Of a stretch of DNA of 64,000 bases, positions 20,500 to 29,205 are shown one piece after another. Made by a program: the position numbers and the translations under genes. The DNA is taken from contig CAWIAX010000002.1 of the NCBI GenBank assembly GCA_963834305.1, positions 496,001 through 560,000 of the forward strand, read 5' to 3'. The DNA is from JACCXG01 sp963834305. GTDB taxonomy: Bacteria; Acidobacteriota; Vicinamibacteria; Vicinamibacterales; 2-12-FULL-66-21. Positions within the stretch are counted from its first letter, which is position 1; the number at the start of each line of letters is the position of its first letter. Under the pieces are notes generated by a model that saw only the letters and a list, made by a program, of their open reading frames with translations, was not told the DNA's origin and did not search any database.

Positions 20500-22547
20500 C
20501 TAGAGTATAAGCGCCCTGAATTCATCTTCAGTGAGGAGGGGCACGCCAAGCGCCCGGGCCTTGTCCAGCTTGCTGCCCGCCTCCTCGCCGACCACCAGAT
20601 AGCTCGTCTTCCGGCTGACCGATCCCGACACCTTCCCCCCGAGGCGCTCGATCGCCTCCGTGCCTTCCTCGCGGGTCATGGTCTTCATCGTCCCGGTGAG
20701 CACGAAGGTCTTGCCGGCGAGCGGCCCGGGGCCGGCCTCCGAGAGTGCCGGCTGCAGGCTGGCCATGTTCACGCCGGCGTCGGCCAGCTTGCGGACGAGC
20801 GCGACGTTGTGCGGCTCCTCGGCAAAGCTGCGGACCGACGCCGCGACGATCGGCCCGATCTCCGGGGCGGTCTGCAGCGCCTCGACCGACGCCCCCATAA
20901 TCGCCTCCATCTTCCGGAAGTAACGCGCGAGGGTGCCGGCGACTTTCTCGCCGACGTGGCGGATGCCGAGGCCGTAGACGAGCCGGGCGAGGTCGTTGCG
21001 GCGGCTGCGGTCGATCTGCTCGACGACGTTCCGGCCGACCTTGCCGAGCTTGCGCGGGACGGCGCGCTCCGACCGCGGCTCCCGCGGCGTGACGACGAGG
21101 CTCTCGAGCTGCGCCGCCTCCAGGTGATAGAGATCGCCGAAGTCGTGGACGAGTCCCTGCTCGATCAGCTGGTCCACGAGCGACTCGCCGAGGCCCTCGA
21201 TGTTCATGGCGCCGCGCGAGGCGAAGTGCTCGAGCCCGCGCCGGAGCCGGGCCGGGCAGGAGGTGTTCTCGCAGCGCCAGACGACTTCCTCCTCGTCGCG
21301 GCGGAGGGCGCTGCCGCACGCGGCGCAGTCGGTGGGCATCACCCACGGCATGGACTCCGCAGGCCGCAGCGCGAGGATGGGCGCCACGACCCGGGGAATC
21401 ACGTCGCCCGCCTTCTCGATCACGACCGTGTCCCCTTCGCGCAGGTCCTTGCGGGCGATGTCCTCGGCGTTGTGGAGCGTCGCCATCGAGATCGTCGAGC
21501 CGGAGACGAACACCGGCTCGAGCACCGCGTAGGGGGTGTTCGCGCCTGTCCGGCCGACGTTGACGTCGATCCGGAGCAGCGTCGTGTTGACCTGCTGGGC
21601 GGGAAACTTGAAGGCCGTCGCCCAGCGTGGGAAACTTGGCGGTCGATCCCAGGCGCTCGCGGAGCGCCAGGTCGTCGAGCTTGATGACCACGCCGTCGGT
21701 GTCGAAGTCGAGGCGCAGCCGCTCGTCGGCCCAGATCCGGCAGAAGGCAATCACCTCGTCGATGCCGGTGCACGGCGTGAAGTGGGGTTCGACGGGCAGG
21801 CCCCAGCCCCTGCATCGCCGACAGCGTCGCCGCGTGCATTGGCGGGCAGGCCACGCCCGGCGCCACGAGCTGGTAGGTATACGCGGCCAGCCGCCGCCGC
21901 GCCACCAGCCCCGGATCCAGGTTCCTCATCGTCCCGGCCGCGGCGTTTCTCGGGTTCTGGAACAGCGGCTCCCCTTCGGCTTCCCGCTCGGCGTTGATCC
22001 GGGCGAAGGCCGCACGCGGCAGGTAGACTTCGCCGCGGACCTCGATGCGGCCCGGCGGCGCGCCGCGCAGCGACAGGGGGATGGCGCGGATCGTTCGGAC
22101 GTTGGCGGTGACGTCTTCGCCGCGCATGCCATCGCCGCGCGTGGCGCCGCGGATCAACTGCCCGGCCTCGTAGGTCAGGGCAATGCTGAGGCCGTCGATC
22201 TTGAGCTCGGTGACGTAGGGCACCGGCGCGTCGCCGAGGCCGGCGCCTTTCCTGAGGCGCTCGTCGAAGGCGCGGAGGTCGTCCTCGTCGTAGGCGTTGT
22301 CGAGGCTGAGCATCTGGGCGAGATGCTCGACGGTCGGAAACGCCCCGGTGAGGACCCCGCCCACGCGCTGGGTCGGCGAGTCGGACGTGACGAGATCCGG
22401 GTGGGCCTCCTCGAGACTTTCGAGCTCGTGGATGAGCCGGTCGAACGCCTCGTCGGAAATCTCCGGGCTGCTGTGGGTGTAGTACTGCTCTTCGTGGTGG
22501 CGGATTTGCTGGCGGAGCGTCTGAATCCGCTCGAGCGGATCGGCCAT
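20500..22547 (-). CDS. ligA: NAD-dependent DNA ligase (two frameshifts)
   Basis: Seals nicks in replication and repair using NAD+. Domain order: Ia and adenylation domain with the AMP-accepting Lys116 in TELKIDGLSIAL, OB fold, four-cysteine zinc finger (CAACGS and CENTSCPARL), HhH repeats, and C-terminal BRCT (KTFVLTGTMKTMTREE onwards). About 682 aa. Frameshifts lie near 21800 (extra G in MQGLG-LPVEP) and near 21630 (in STAKFP-FKFPAQQVNTT). Only 8 bases separate it from the polyprenyl synthase stop upstream, and htrA follows 9 bases downstream. The broken essential gene again argues for sequencing indels. Confidence 0.95.
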
Positions 22548-22555
22548 CGGCGGGT

Positions 22556-23596
22556 CTACCGGTCGCGCGCGAGCACGTAGTCCGGCAGCGCCGCGAGCGC
22601 GTCGCGCTCGCGGCTCGGCGGGAACAGGTTCAGGCACGCCTTGGCGCGCGCGGCGTATTCGAGGGCCCGCTCGTAGGCGAGGTCGGTCGCGCGATGCTCG
22701 GCGAGCAGGCGCAGCAGCTCGCGCCACCCCTCCGGCGTCACCGCACGGTCGCTGACGATGGAGCGGACCAGGCGATCGGCTGCTTCGCCGCCGCGCCGCA
22801 GCAGGAAGATGATGGGCAGCGTGACCTTGCCTTCCCGCAGGTCGCCGCCGATCGGCTTGCCGAGCGCCGCCGCGTCCGCGGTGTAGTCGAGCAGGTCGTC
22901 CACGAGCTGGAAGGTGACGCCGAGGTTGTAGCCGTACTCCCGCAGGGCCTCGGCCTGTTCCGGGCTGATGTCGCCGAGCATCCCGCCAATCTGGGCGCAG
23001 CCGCCGAAGAGGAAGGCCGTCTTGCGGCGGATGATCTCGAAGTGCTCCTCTTCGGAGATGTCGACGTCGCCGGTCTTGGTGAGCTGGTAGAGCTCCCCTT
23101 CGATCATGCGGAGCGTGACGTCGCACAGGAGCCGGATGATCTCCAGCGAATCCTGGGTGAGCGCCATCGCCATGCTCTTGATGTAGAGGTAGTCGCCGAG
23201 CAGGACGGTGATGTCGTTGCCCCAGCGCGAGTGCACGGCGAGGCGGCCGCGGCGCACGTCGGCCCCGTCGATGATGTCGTCGTGGACGAGCGTGGCCGTA
23301 TGGATGAACTCGACGACGGAGGCGTAGAGCACGGCGCGGTCGCCCTGATACCCGCCGAGCCGCGACGCCATCAGCAGCACCGCCGGCCGGACGCGCTTGC
23401 CGCCGCTGGTCTGGATGTAGCGGCCCATCTCGGGAATGAGCGCCACCCGGGACTGGATGTGGCGGACGAACTCCTGCTCGACGGCCTCGAGGTCGCTGCG
23501 GATCGGTTCGAAGATCTGCGCCAGGTCGGCGGAGATAGGTGTTTTCTGCGCTGTGTCGCTCAATGGGGATGCCGTGCTGGTCAGGTCATTCCACAA
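22556..23596 (-). CDS. Trans-polyprenyl diphosphate synthase (octaprenyl/heptaprenyl type)
   Basis: Condenses isopentenyl units to make the long side chain of quinones. About 346 aa. The first Asp-rich motif is DDIID (106-110) and the second DDLLD (233-237). GGKRVRPAVLLMASRLGG, VEFIHTATLVHDD and GDYLYIKSMAMAL are strongly family-like. Chain length cannot be fixed from sequence, though the small residues before the first motif fit long-chain products. The frame opens with TTG at 23596; a second TTG at MSDTAQK is possible, and neither has a good Shine-Dalgarno, so the start is uncertain. First gene of the ispB-ligA-htrA-regulator run. Confidence 0.88.
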   Translation of the reverse strand: MWNDLTSTASPLSDTAQKTPISADLAQIFEPIRSDLEAVEQEFVRHIQSRVALIPEMGRYIQTSGGKRVRPAVLLMASRLGGYQGDRAVLYASVVEFIHTATLVHDDIIDGADVRRGRLAVHSRWGNDITVLLGDYLYIKSMAMALTQDSLEIIRLLCDVTLRMIEGELYQLTKTGDVDISEEEHFEIIRRKTAFLFGGCAQIGGMLGDISPEQAEALREYGYNLGVTFQLVDDLLDYTADAAALGKPIGGDLREGKVTLPIIFLLRRGGEAADRLVRSIVSDRAVTPEGWRELLRLLAEHRATDLAYERALEYAARAKACLNLFPPSRERDALAALPDYVLARDR

Positions 23597-23683
23597 TACT
23601 GAAGATCCGCGCCGAGGTCAACGCGCTAAGCCCTTGCTCCGACGCAGATTACAAGATCGCCGGCACCGCCGCTCCGGCGGGGA

Positions 23684-24484
23684 TCACCGCCCGGCGGCCG
23701 CCGGCCCGGGCGGCGGGCCGAAGACCGCCGCGAAGTTCTCCACCGACTGCGCGCCGACCGCCGCCGGGCTGACGCCGCGAAGCCCGGCCAGCATCTCCAC
23801 CACGCGCGCGACGAGCGCCGGCTCGTTGCGCTTCCCGCGGTTCGGCACGGGCGCCAGGTACGGGGCATCCGTCTCGACCAGGAACCGGTCGTCCGGCACC
23901 ATCCGCGCGGCCTCTTTCAGTTCGACGGCTTTGGGGAAGGTCAGGATCCCGGCAAACGAGAGCCACGCCCCGCTGTCGAGCGCCCGCCGCGCCATCGCGG
24001 CGTTCCCGGTGAAGCAGTGGAAGACGGTGCGAAGTCCCGCACCCTCCTCGCGCAGCAGGTCGAAGGTGTCGTCGGCCGCCTCGCGGGTGTGGATCACCAC
24101 CGGCAGGCGGCGGTCGCGGGCCAGCCGCAGCTGCCGGCGGAACACCTCCTGCTGGACGTCGCGCGGCGAGAAGTCGTAGTGGTAGTCGAGCCCGATCTCA
24201 CCCACGGCAACGGCGTCGTGCGCCGAGAGCCCGGCCTCGAGCGTCGCGATCCCGGCATCGAGATCGCCGGCGTGCGTGCCGGCGTGGTGCGGATGGATGC
24301 CGACGGAGAAACGGGCCTCGGGCCAGATCTCGCGCACCCTTCGGGCCCGCCCCGCTTCCGCCGCGTCCCCCGCCGACAGAATGACGAGCGCGCCGGCCAC
24401 GCCCGCGGCGCGGGCCCGGCCGACAACGTCTTCGAGGTCGCCGGCGAACTCGTCGCCGGCGAGGTGGCAATGCGAATCGATCAC
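23684..24484 (-). CDS. tatD: TatD family metal-dependent hydrolase (DNase)
   Basis: A 266-aa TIM-barrel metallo-hydrolase of the TatD family (3'-5' exonuclease or deoxyribonuclease in characterised members). Metal ligands are visible in order: SHCHL at the N-terminus, EIGLDYHYDFSP, VIHTREAADDT, FHCFTG and VETDAPYLAP. The start is GTG (24482-24484). It follows metG by 32 bases on the same strand, a very common bacterial pairing, so both are likely one operon. Confidence 0.92.
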   Translation of the reverse strand: MIDSHCHLAGDEFAGDLEDVVGRARAAGVAGALVILSAGDAAEAGRARRVREIWPEARFSVGIHPHHAGTHAGDLDAGIATLEAGLSAHDAVAVGEIGLDYHYDFSPRDVQQEVFRRQLRLARDRRLPVVIHTREAADDTFDLLREEGAGLRTVFHCFTGNAAMARRALDSGAWLSFAGILTFPKAVELKEAARMVPDDRFLVETDAPYLAPVPNRGKRNEPALVARVVEMLAGLRGVSPAAVGAQSVENFAAVFGPPPGPAAAGR

Positions 24485-24516
24485 GGCGGGCTCGACTGTC
24501 CTGACGGAAGCGGCGG

Positions 24517-26484
24517 CTAGCGCACCCGGGTGCCCGGGGGCACGTCCTGTTCGAAGGCCACGAGCGTGGGCTTGCCGCCGTCGGGGCTGGCGGCGAGCAC
24601 CATGCCGTTGGACTCGATGCCCATCAGCTTCGCCGGCTTCAGGTTGAACACCATCACGATCGTCCGGCCGACGAGCTGTTCGGGCTCGTAAGCCTCGGCG
24701 ATCCCGGCCACGAGCGTCCGCTGCTCGGTCCCGACGTCGATGCTCAGCTTCACGAGCTTGCGCGAGTTCGGCACCTTCTCAGCGGTCAGCACCTTGGCTA
24801 CGCGCAGATCCACCTTCATGAAATCGTCGATCGTGATCTGGCTGCTGCCGGCCGGCGCCGCCGCTGCTGGTGCTGCCACTGCCGGTGCTGCTGGCGCAGC
24901 CGCTGCTGGCGCTGCCGCGTCCGGCGCCGGTGCGCCCGTCTGCTTCTGTTCGTCCACTCGACTGCTCCTCTCCCCGGTGTCGATCCGGGGCCACAGGGGA
25001 TTGCCCTTCAGAATCTGCCGCTCGCCCGACGCCCGCCAGCCGGCGTGCTCCAGCCGCACCTGGCCGCGTGGCGTCTGCTCACCGACGCGCCGGAGAATTT
25101 CCGCCGCCGACCCGGGCATGATCGGCAGCAGCAGCACCGCGGCCACGCGCACGGCCTCGGCGACGTCGAACAATACCTGCGTGAGCCGATCGGCCTGCGC
25201 CGGGTCGCGGGCCAGCGCCCACGGCTCGGTGGCCGCAATGTACTCGTTGGCGCCATCGACGATGCGGAAGGCGGCCGCGGCGCCGGCTTCGAGCTCGAAC
25301 CCGTCCATCGCGCGGCGGTAGGCCTCGACCGCCTCGGTGGCCAGGGCCGGCAGGCGCCCGTCGGAGCCCGCGCCCGGCGCCAGCCGCCCGCCGCGGTACT
25401 TCTCGGCCATCGCGGCCGTCCGGCTCACGAGGTTGCCGAGGTTGTTGGCCAGATCGACGTTGTAGCGATCCTCGTAGCGCTCCCACGAGAAATCCCCATC
25501 GCTGCCGAACGAGATCTCCTTCACGAGATACAGCCGCAGCGGGTCTGGCCCGAACCGCTGCGCGGCCGCCAGGGGATCTACGGACGTCCCCAGCGACTTG
25601 CTCATCTTCTCGCCCTTGAGGTGGATCCAGCCGTGCCCGAACACCTGCTTCGGCAGCGGCACCCCGGCGCTCATCAGCATCGCCGGCCAGATGACGCAGT
25701 GGAACCGCGTAATGTCCTTGCCCACGACATGCACGTCGGCCGGCCACCATCTTGCGAACAGCTCCGGGTCGGAGCCATAGCCGACGGCGGTGATGTAGTT
25801 GATCAGCGCGTCCACCCAGACGTAGATCACGCTCGACGGGTCGTCGGGCATGGCGATGCCCCACGACTGCCCGGCGCGGCTGACCGAGATGTCCTCGAGC
25901 CCCGACTCCAGGAGCCGCAGGATCTCGTTCCGCCGTACCTCCGGCACGGTGAACGACGGGTGCGCGGTGAAGTGCGCCAGCAGCGCGTCGCGGTACTTCG
26001 ACAGGCGGAAGAAGTAGTTCTTCTCGCGCAGCCAGTCGGGCCGGGTCCGGTGGATGGGACACAGCCCCTCGACCAGGTCCTTTTCCTGCTTGAAGGCCTC
26101 GCACGAGACGCAGTACCAGCCTTCGTAGTGCCCTTCGTAGATGTCGCCCGCCGCCGACATCCGGCGCACCAGCTCCTGCACGCCAGCCTTGTGCCGCGGC
26201 TCGGTCGTCCGGATGAAGTCGTCGAAGCTGATGTCGAGCTGCCGCCAGACGTCGATGAACTCGCGGGCCATCCGATCGCAGTAGGCCAGCGGTTCTTCGC
26301 CGAGCTCGCGTGCCTTGCGGAAGACGTTCTGCGAGTGCTCGTCGTTGCCCATCAGGAAATGGGTGTCGAACCCGGCCAGGCGCTTGTAGCGCGCCACGAC
26401 GTCGGCGGCGATCTTCTCGTACGCGGTGCCGAGATGGGGGCGGCTGTTGACGTAGTCGATGGCGGTCGTCAGGAAGAATTTCAT
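24517..26484 (-). CDS. metG: Methionyl-tRNA synthetase with C-terminal tRNA-binding domain
   Basis: Charges tRNA-Met. 655 aa: class I Rossmann core with the HIGH-like HLGT (residues 17-20), the CP domain with YCVSCEAF and LCPIHR, KMSKS in LKGEKMSKSLG, then the anticodon-binding helices. An Ala/Pro low-complexity linker (about residues 515-545) connects to a Trbp111-like OB domain (MKVDLRVAKVLTAEKVPNS to GMVLAASPDGG), which dimerises and aids tRNA binding. The gene is intact. larC ends one base before its ATG, so the two are tightly coupled. Confidence 0.96.
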   Translation of the reverse strand: MKFFLTTAIDYVNSRPHLGTAYEKIAADVVARYKRLAGFDTHFLMGNDEHSQNVFRKARELGEEPLAYCDRMAREFIDVWRQLDISFDDFIRTTEPRHKAGVQELVRRMSAAGDIYEGHYEGWYCVSCEAFKQEKDLVEGLCPIHRTRPDWLREKNYFFRLSKYRDALLAHFTAHPSFTVPEVRRNEILRLLESGLEDISVSRAGQSWGIAMPDDPSSVIYVWVDALINYITAVGYGSDPELFARWWPADVHVVGKDITRFHCVIWPAMLMSAGVPLPKQVFGHGWIHLKGEKMSKSLGTSVDPLAAAQRFGPDPLRLYLVKEISFGSDGDFSWERYEDRYNVDLANNLGNLVSRTAAMAEKYRGGRLAPGAGSDGRLPALATEAVEAYRRAMDGFELEAGAAAAFRIVDGANEYIAATEPWALARDPAQADRLTQVLFDVAEAVRVAAVLLLPIMPGSAAEILRRVGEQTPRGQVRLEHAGWRASGERQILKGNPLWPRIDTGERSSRVDEQKQTGAPAPDAAAPAAAAPAAPAVAAPAAAAPAGSSQITIDDFMKVDLRVAKVLTAEKVPNSRKLVKLSIDVGTEQRTLVAGIAEAYEPEQLVGRTIVMVFNLKPAKLMGIESNGMVLAASPDGGKPTLVAFEQDVPPGTRVR

Positions 26485-26485
26485 T

Positions 26486-27847
26486 TCAATCCTGGCGATC
26501 CAGCCAGGCCTTCGTCGCGAGCGCCTGGACGTCCTTGATGGGCAGGCCGTGCGCGGCGGCGGCGCGCGCGCAGTCCTCGAACTCGGGGGCGGCGTTCACG
26601 ATGCGGCCGTCGCGGCGCGCCACCTTGAACTGGATCGGCCCGACGGCGGTCTCGACCTTCACCAGTTCGCGCGCCAGGCGCTCGCGCCGCATCTCCTTGA
26701 ACCGCACGCCGATGGTCGTTGTTTCCGCGAAGAGGATGCCGCTCAGCTCGTGCCGCTTGTCCGGCGGGGCCACGATCGTCACCAGCGTGCCGGGGCGGCC
26801 CTTCTTCATCTGCACCGCGACAAAGTAGACGTCGAGCGCACCGGCCGCGTGCAGCCGGTCCATGAGCGGGCCGAAGAGCTGCGGGTTCATGTCGTCGATC
26901 TCGCACTCGAGGGTGACGATGTCCTCGATCTCCGGCTCCGCGTCGTTGTCGCCGACCAGCAGCCGGAGCACGTTCGGGTGGCCGGGGAAGTCGGCGTCGC
27001 CGGCGCCGTAGCCGATCTGCGCGATCCGCATCCGCGGCAGCGGCCCGAAGCTCCGGGCGTACGCCGTCACCAGCAACGCCCCGGTCGGCGTCGTCAGTTC
27101 GCGGGCGACGGCGCCGGCGTAGACGGGCACCCCTTCCAGCAGGCGGGCGGTGGCCGGCGCCGGAACCGGGAAGATCCCGTGCGCGCAGCGCACGGTGCCG
27201 CTGCCGACGTTGACCGGCGAAGCCACGATCTCGGCCGCACCGAGCCACTCCATGCCGTAAACGGCCCCGACGATATCGATGACCGAGTCCACCGCGCCGA
27301 CCTCGTGGAGGTGGACGCGGTCGAGCGGCATGTCGTGAATGGCCGCCTCGGCGGCGGCCAGCCGGCTGAACATGTCGCGCGCGCGCGCCTTGCCATCGGC
27401 CGACAGCGCCGAGCGGTCGATGAAGCGGCCGATCTCGGCAAGACTCGAATGCCCGTGCGCATGGTCGCGGGCATGCGCATGGTCATGGTCGTGCGTTTGC
27501 GAGTGCGCGTGGTCGTGAGAGTGCGTATGCGCGTGGCTGTGCGTCTGGCCGTCGTGGCTGTGCGAGTGGACGTGTTCGTGCGAGTGGTCGTGCGAGTGGG
27601 AGTGTTCGTGGGCATGCGCGTGATCGTGGGCATGCGGGGCGCCACCCGCCCGCTCGTGCAGCCGGAACTTGGTGGCCGACACGCCGGCGCGGAGGACCCG
27701 ATCGGCCGAGATCGTCCCGTAGTCGAGCGCCAGGCTGCCGAGCGCGCCGCGCAACGCCTCGATCGGCAGGCCGAGGTCCAGCAGCGCGCCCAGCACCATG
27801 TCGCCCGAGGCGCCGGAGAAACAGTCGAAGTAGAGCGTCTTGCCCAA
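26486..27847 (-). CDS. larC: Nickel-pincer cofactor biosynthesis protein LarC, with long His-rich insert
   Basis: LarC is the CTP-dependent cyclometallase that inserts nickel into the pincer nucleotide cofactor of lactate racemase-type enzymes. 453 aa in one frame (in Lactobacillus it needs a programmed frameshift). N-terminus TLYFDCFSGASGDMVLGALLD is diagnostic. Residues 72-133 contain 28 histidines in 62 positions, alternating with D, S, A and T: a probable Ni or Zn store. HLHEVGAVDSVIDIVG and ECEIDDMNPQLFGPLMDRL are conserved C-terminal elements. Start is TTG at 27847, 3 bases after the radC stop. No larA, larB or larE is in the window. Confidence 0.9.
   Translation of the reverse strand: MGKTLYFDCFSGASGDMVLGALLDLGLPIEALRGALGSLALDYGTISADRVLRAGVSATKFRLHERAGGAPHAHDHAHAHEHSHSHDHSHEHVHSHSHDGQTHSHAHTHSHDHAHSQTHDHDHAHARDHAHGHSSLAEIGRFIDRSALSADGKARARDMFSRLAAAEAAIHDMPLDRVHLHEVGAVDSVIDIVGAVYGMEWLGAAEIVASPVNVGSGTVRCAHGIFPVPAPATARLLEGVPVYAGAVARELTTPTGALLVTAYARSFGPLPRMRIAQIGYGAGDADFPGHPNVLRLLVGDNDAEPEIEDIVTLECEIDDMNPQLFGPLMDRLHAAGALDVYFVAVQMKKGRPGTLVTIVAPPDKRHELSGILFAETTTIGVRFKEMRRERLARELVKVETAVGPIQFKVARRDGRIVNAAPEFEDCARAAAAHGLPIKDVQALATKAWLDRQD
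27449..27634 (-). repeat. Degenerate His-codon repeat within larC
   Basis: An imperfect hexanucleotide-like repeat (GTGNNN on the plus strand, CAC/CAT alternating with a second codon on the coding strand) spans 186 bases and encodes the His-rich insert. The pattern suggests expansion by slippage. Confidence 0.7.
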
Positions 27848-27850
27848 ACG

Positions 27851-28519
27851 TCAGAGACTTCCCTTCTCGCGATAGCTGAAGTAGCGCGCGTCCCCGAGAA
27901 TCACGTGATCGATCACGTCGATCCCCATCAGCGCCCCGGCGGCCATCAGCCGCTCGGTCAGGCGCGTATCCTCCCGGCTCGGCTCCGGGTCGCCCGACGG
28001 ATGATTGTGAAACAGCACAATCGCCGAGGCCCCGCCCGCCACCGCCTCCCGGAAGACTTCCCGGGGATGGACGATGCTGGCGTCCAGCGTGCCGACCGAC
28101 AGCACGGTGCCGCGCAGCACCCGGTGTTTCGTGTCGAGCAGCAGCACACCGAACTGCTCGACGCGCCGGTTCCCGTACAGGGGGAGCAGGTAGTCGGCGA
28201 CGGTCCGCGGGCTCGTCATCTGGACGCGGGCGCAGCCGGCGTGCGCCACGGTGCGTCGTCCCAGCTCGACGGCGGCCAGCACCTGCGCCGCCCGCGCCCT
28301 GCCGATGCCGTGGATCCGCGTCAGCTCGTCGTGCACCGTGCGCGCGAGCCCGGCCACACCATCCGCCGCACTGAGCACGGCGTTGGCGAGATCGAGCGCG
28401 CTCGCGTCGGGCCGCCCCTGCCCGAGCACGATCGCCAGCAGCTCGTTGTCGCCGAGCGCCCCGGCGCCGACCCGCGCCAGCTTTTCACGCGGCCGATCGC
28501 GCGGCGCGATGGCCTTCAT
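27851..28519 (-). CDS. radC: RadC family JAB/MPN-domain protein
   Basis: 222 aa. N-terminal helix-hairpin-helix region (LTRIHGIGRARAAQVLAAVEL) followed by the JAMM-like metal motif in FHNHPSGDPEPSREDTRLT, the hallmark of RadC/DUF2466. The name comes from an old repair phenotype that was later reassigned, so the cellular role is unclear. ATG 28519 lies 30 bases from the divergent lipoprotein gene. larC follows 3 bases after its stop. Confidence 0.92.
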   Translation of the reverse strand: MKAIAPRDRPREKLARVGAGALGDNELLAIVLGQGRPDASALDLANAVLSAADGVAGLARTVHDELTRIHGIGRARAAQVLAAVELGRRTVAHAGCARVQMTSPRTVADYLLPLYGNRRVEQFGVLLLDTKHRVLRGTVLSVGTLDASIVHPREVFREAVAGGASAIVLFHNHPSGDPEPSREDTRLTERLMAAGALMGIDVIDHVILGDARYFSYREKGSL

Positions 28520-28535
28520 CGTACACCATCCCTGC

Positions 28536-28541
28536 TATACT
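28536..28541 (+). promoter_or_regulatory. -10-like element of the DUF4398 lipoprotein gene
   Basis: TATACT lies exactly 8 bases before the ATG at 28550. The -35 region is poor. It fits the leaderless spacing seen at several other genes. Confidence 0.45.
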
Positions 28542-28549
28542 CCTCGTTG

Positions 28550-29146
28550 ATGTACCGTGCCGTGTCCGCAGCGGTGGCTGCCGCTGCTGTCGCTTGTCTC
28601 CTCGTGTCGGCGGCCTGTTCCGCACCCCCCCAGAAGGAAATCGATCGGGCGCAGGGCGCCATCGACGCCGCGCGCGCGGCCGGCGCCGAGGAGTACGCGC
28701 GCGAACCGTTCACCGCCGCCACCACGGCGATGCAGGAAACGCACGACGCCGTCGCGCAGCGCGACTACCGCCTGGCGTTGTCCCGCGCCATCGACGCCAA
28801 CGAGCGCGCGCTCGAGGCGGCGCGCCAGGCGGCCAACGGCAAGGCCCGCGCCCGCGGCGAAGCGGAAGCGGCCATGGCCTGGCTGGCCACCGCCCTCCGC
28901 GAGCTCGACGAGCGCCTGAAGGCCGCCGAGGCGAGCGGCGCCACCGCCCGCGAAAGCGAGCCGGCCCGGCGCGTCCGCGAAGACGCGTCACGTGCCCTGC
29001 AAGAAGCGCGCGCGACGATTGAGAAGGGGGACTATTCGGCGATCACGGCGTCTGCCAAGGTCCTGGCCGAGCGAATGACGGTGGAAACCCGCAACCTCAA
29101 CGAGATCATCGAGGCGAAGACCGCGCGCACCCGCCGCCGCCGCTGA
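28550..29146 (+). CDS. DUF4398-like helical lipoprotein
   Basis: 198 aa. The N-terminal signal ends in a lipobox-like SAAC with Cys at residue 23, so it is probably a lipid-anchored envelope protein. The rest is nearly all Ala/Glu/Arg-rich helix (RDYRLALSRAIDANERALEAA and similar), as in DUF4398 proteins. Function unknown; coiled-coil packing against other envelope factors is plausible. It lies divergently from radC and convergently with the transporter gene. The much longer frame open upstream is shadow of radC and larC. Confidence 0.75.
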   Translation: MYRAVSAAVAAAAVACLLVSAACSAPPQKEIDRAQGAIDAARAAGAEEYAREPFTAATTAMQETHDAVAQRDYRLALSRAIDANERALEAARQAANGKARARGEAEAAMAWLATALRELDERLKAAEASGATARESEPARRVREDASRALQEARATIEKGDYSAITASAKVLAERMTVETRNLNEIIEAKTARTRRRR

Positions 29147-29205
29147 CGCGCCCGTCGCACCGGCGGCACCACGCCGCCCCCTGCCGGATGGCAGTTTCTG
29201 CAGCG

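Noticed and set aside
27449..27634. CRISPR-like periodic repeat
   Set aside because: Period is 6 bases with no spacers; it is the His-codon repeat of larC.
26459..28549. Long plus-strand open frame before the DUF4398 lipoprotein
   Set aside because: It is antisense to larC and radC, with repetitive Val/Arg composition, and no domain is recognised.
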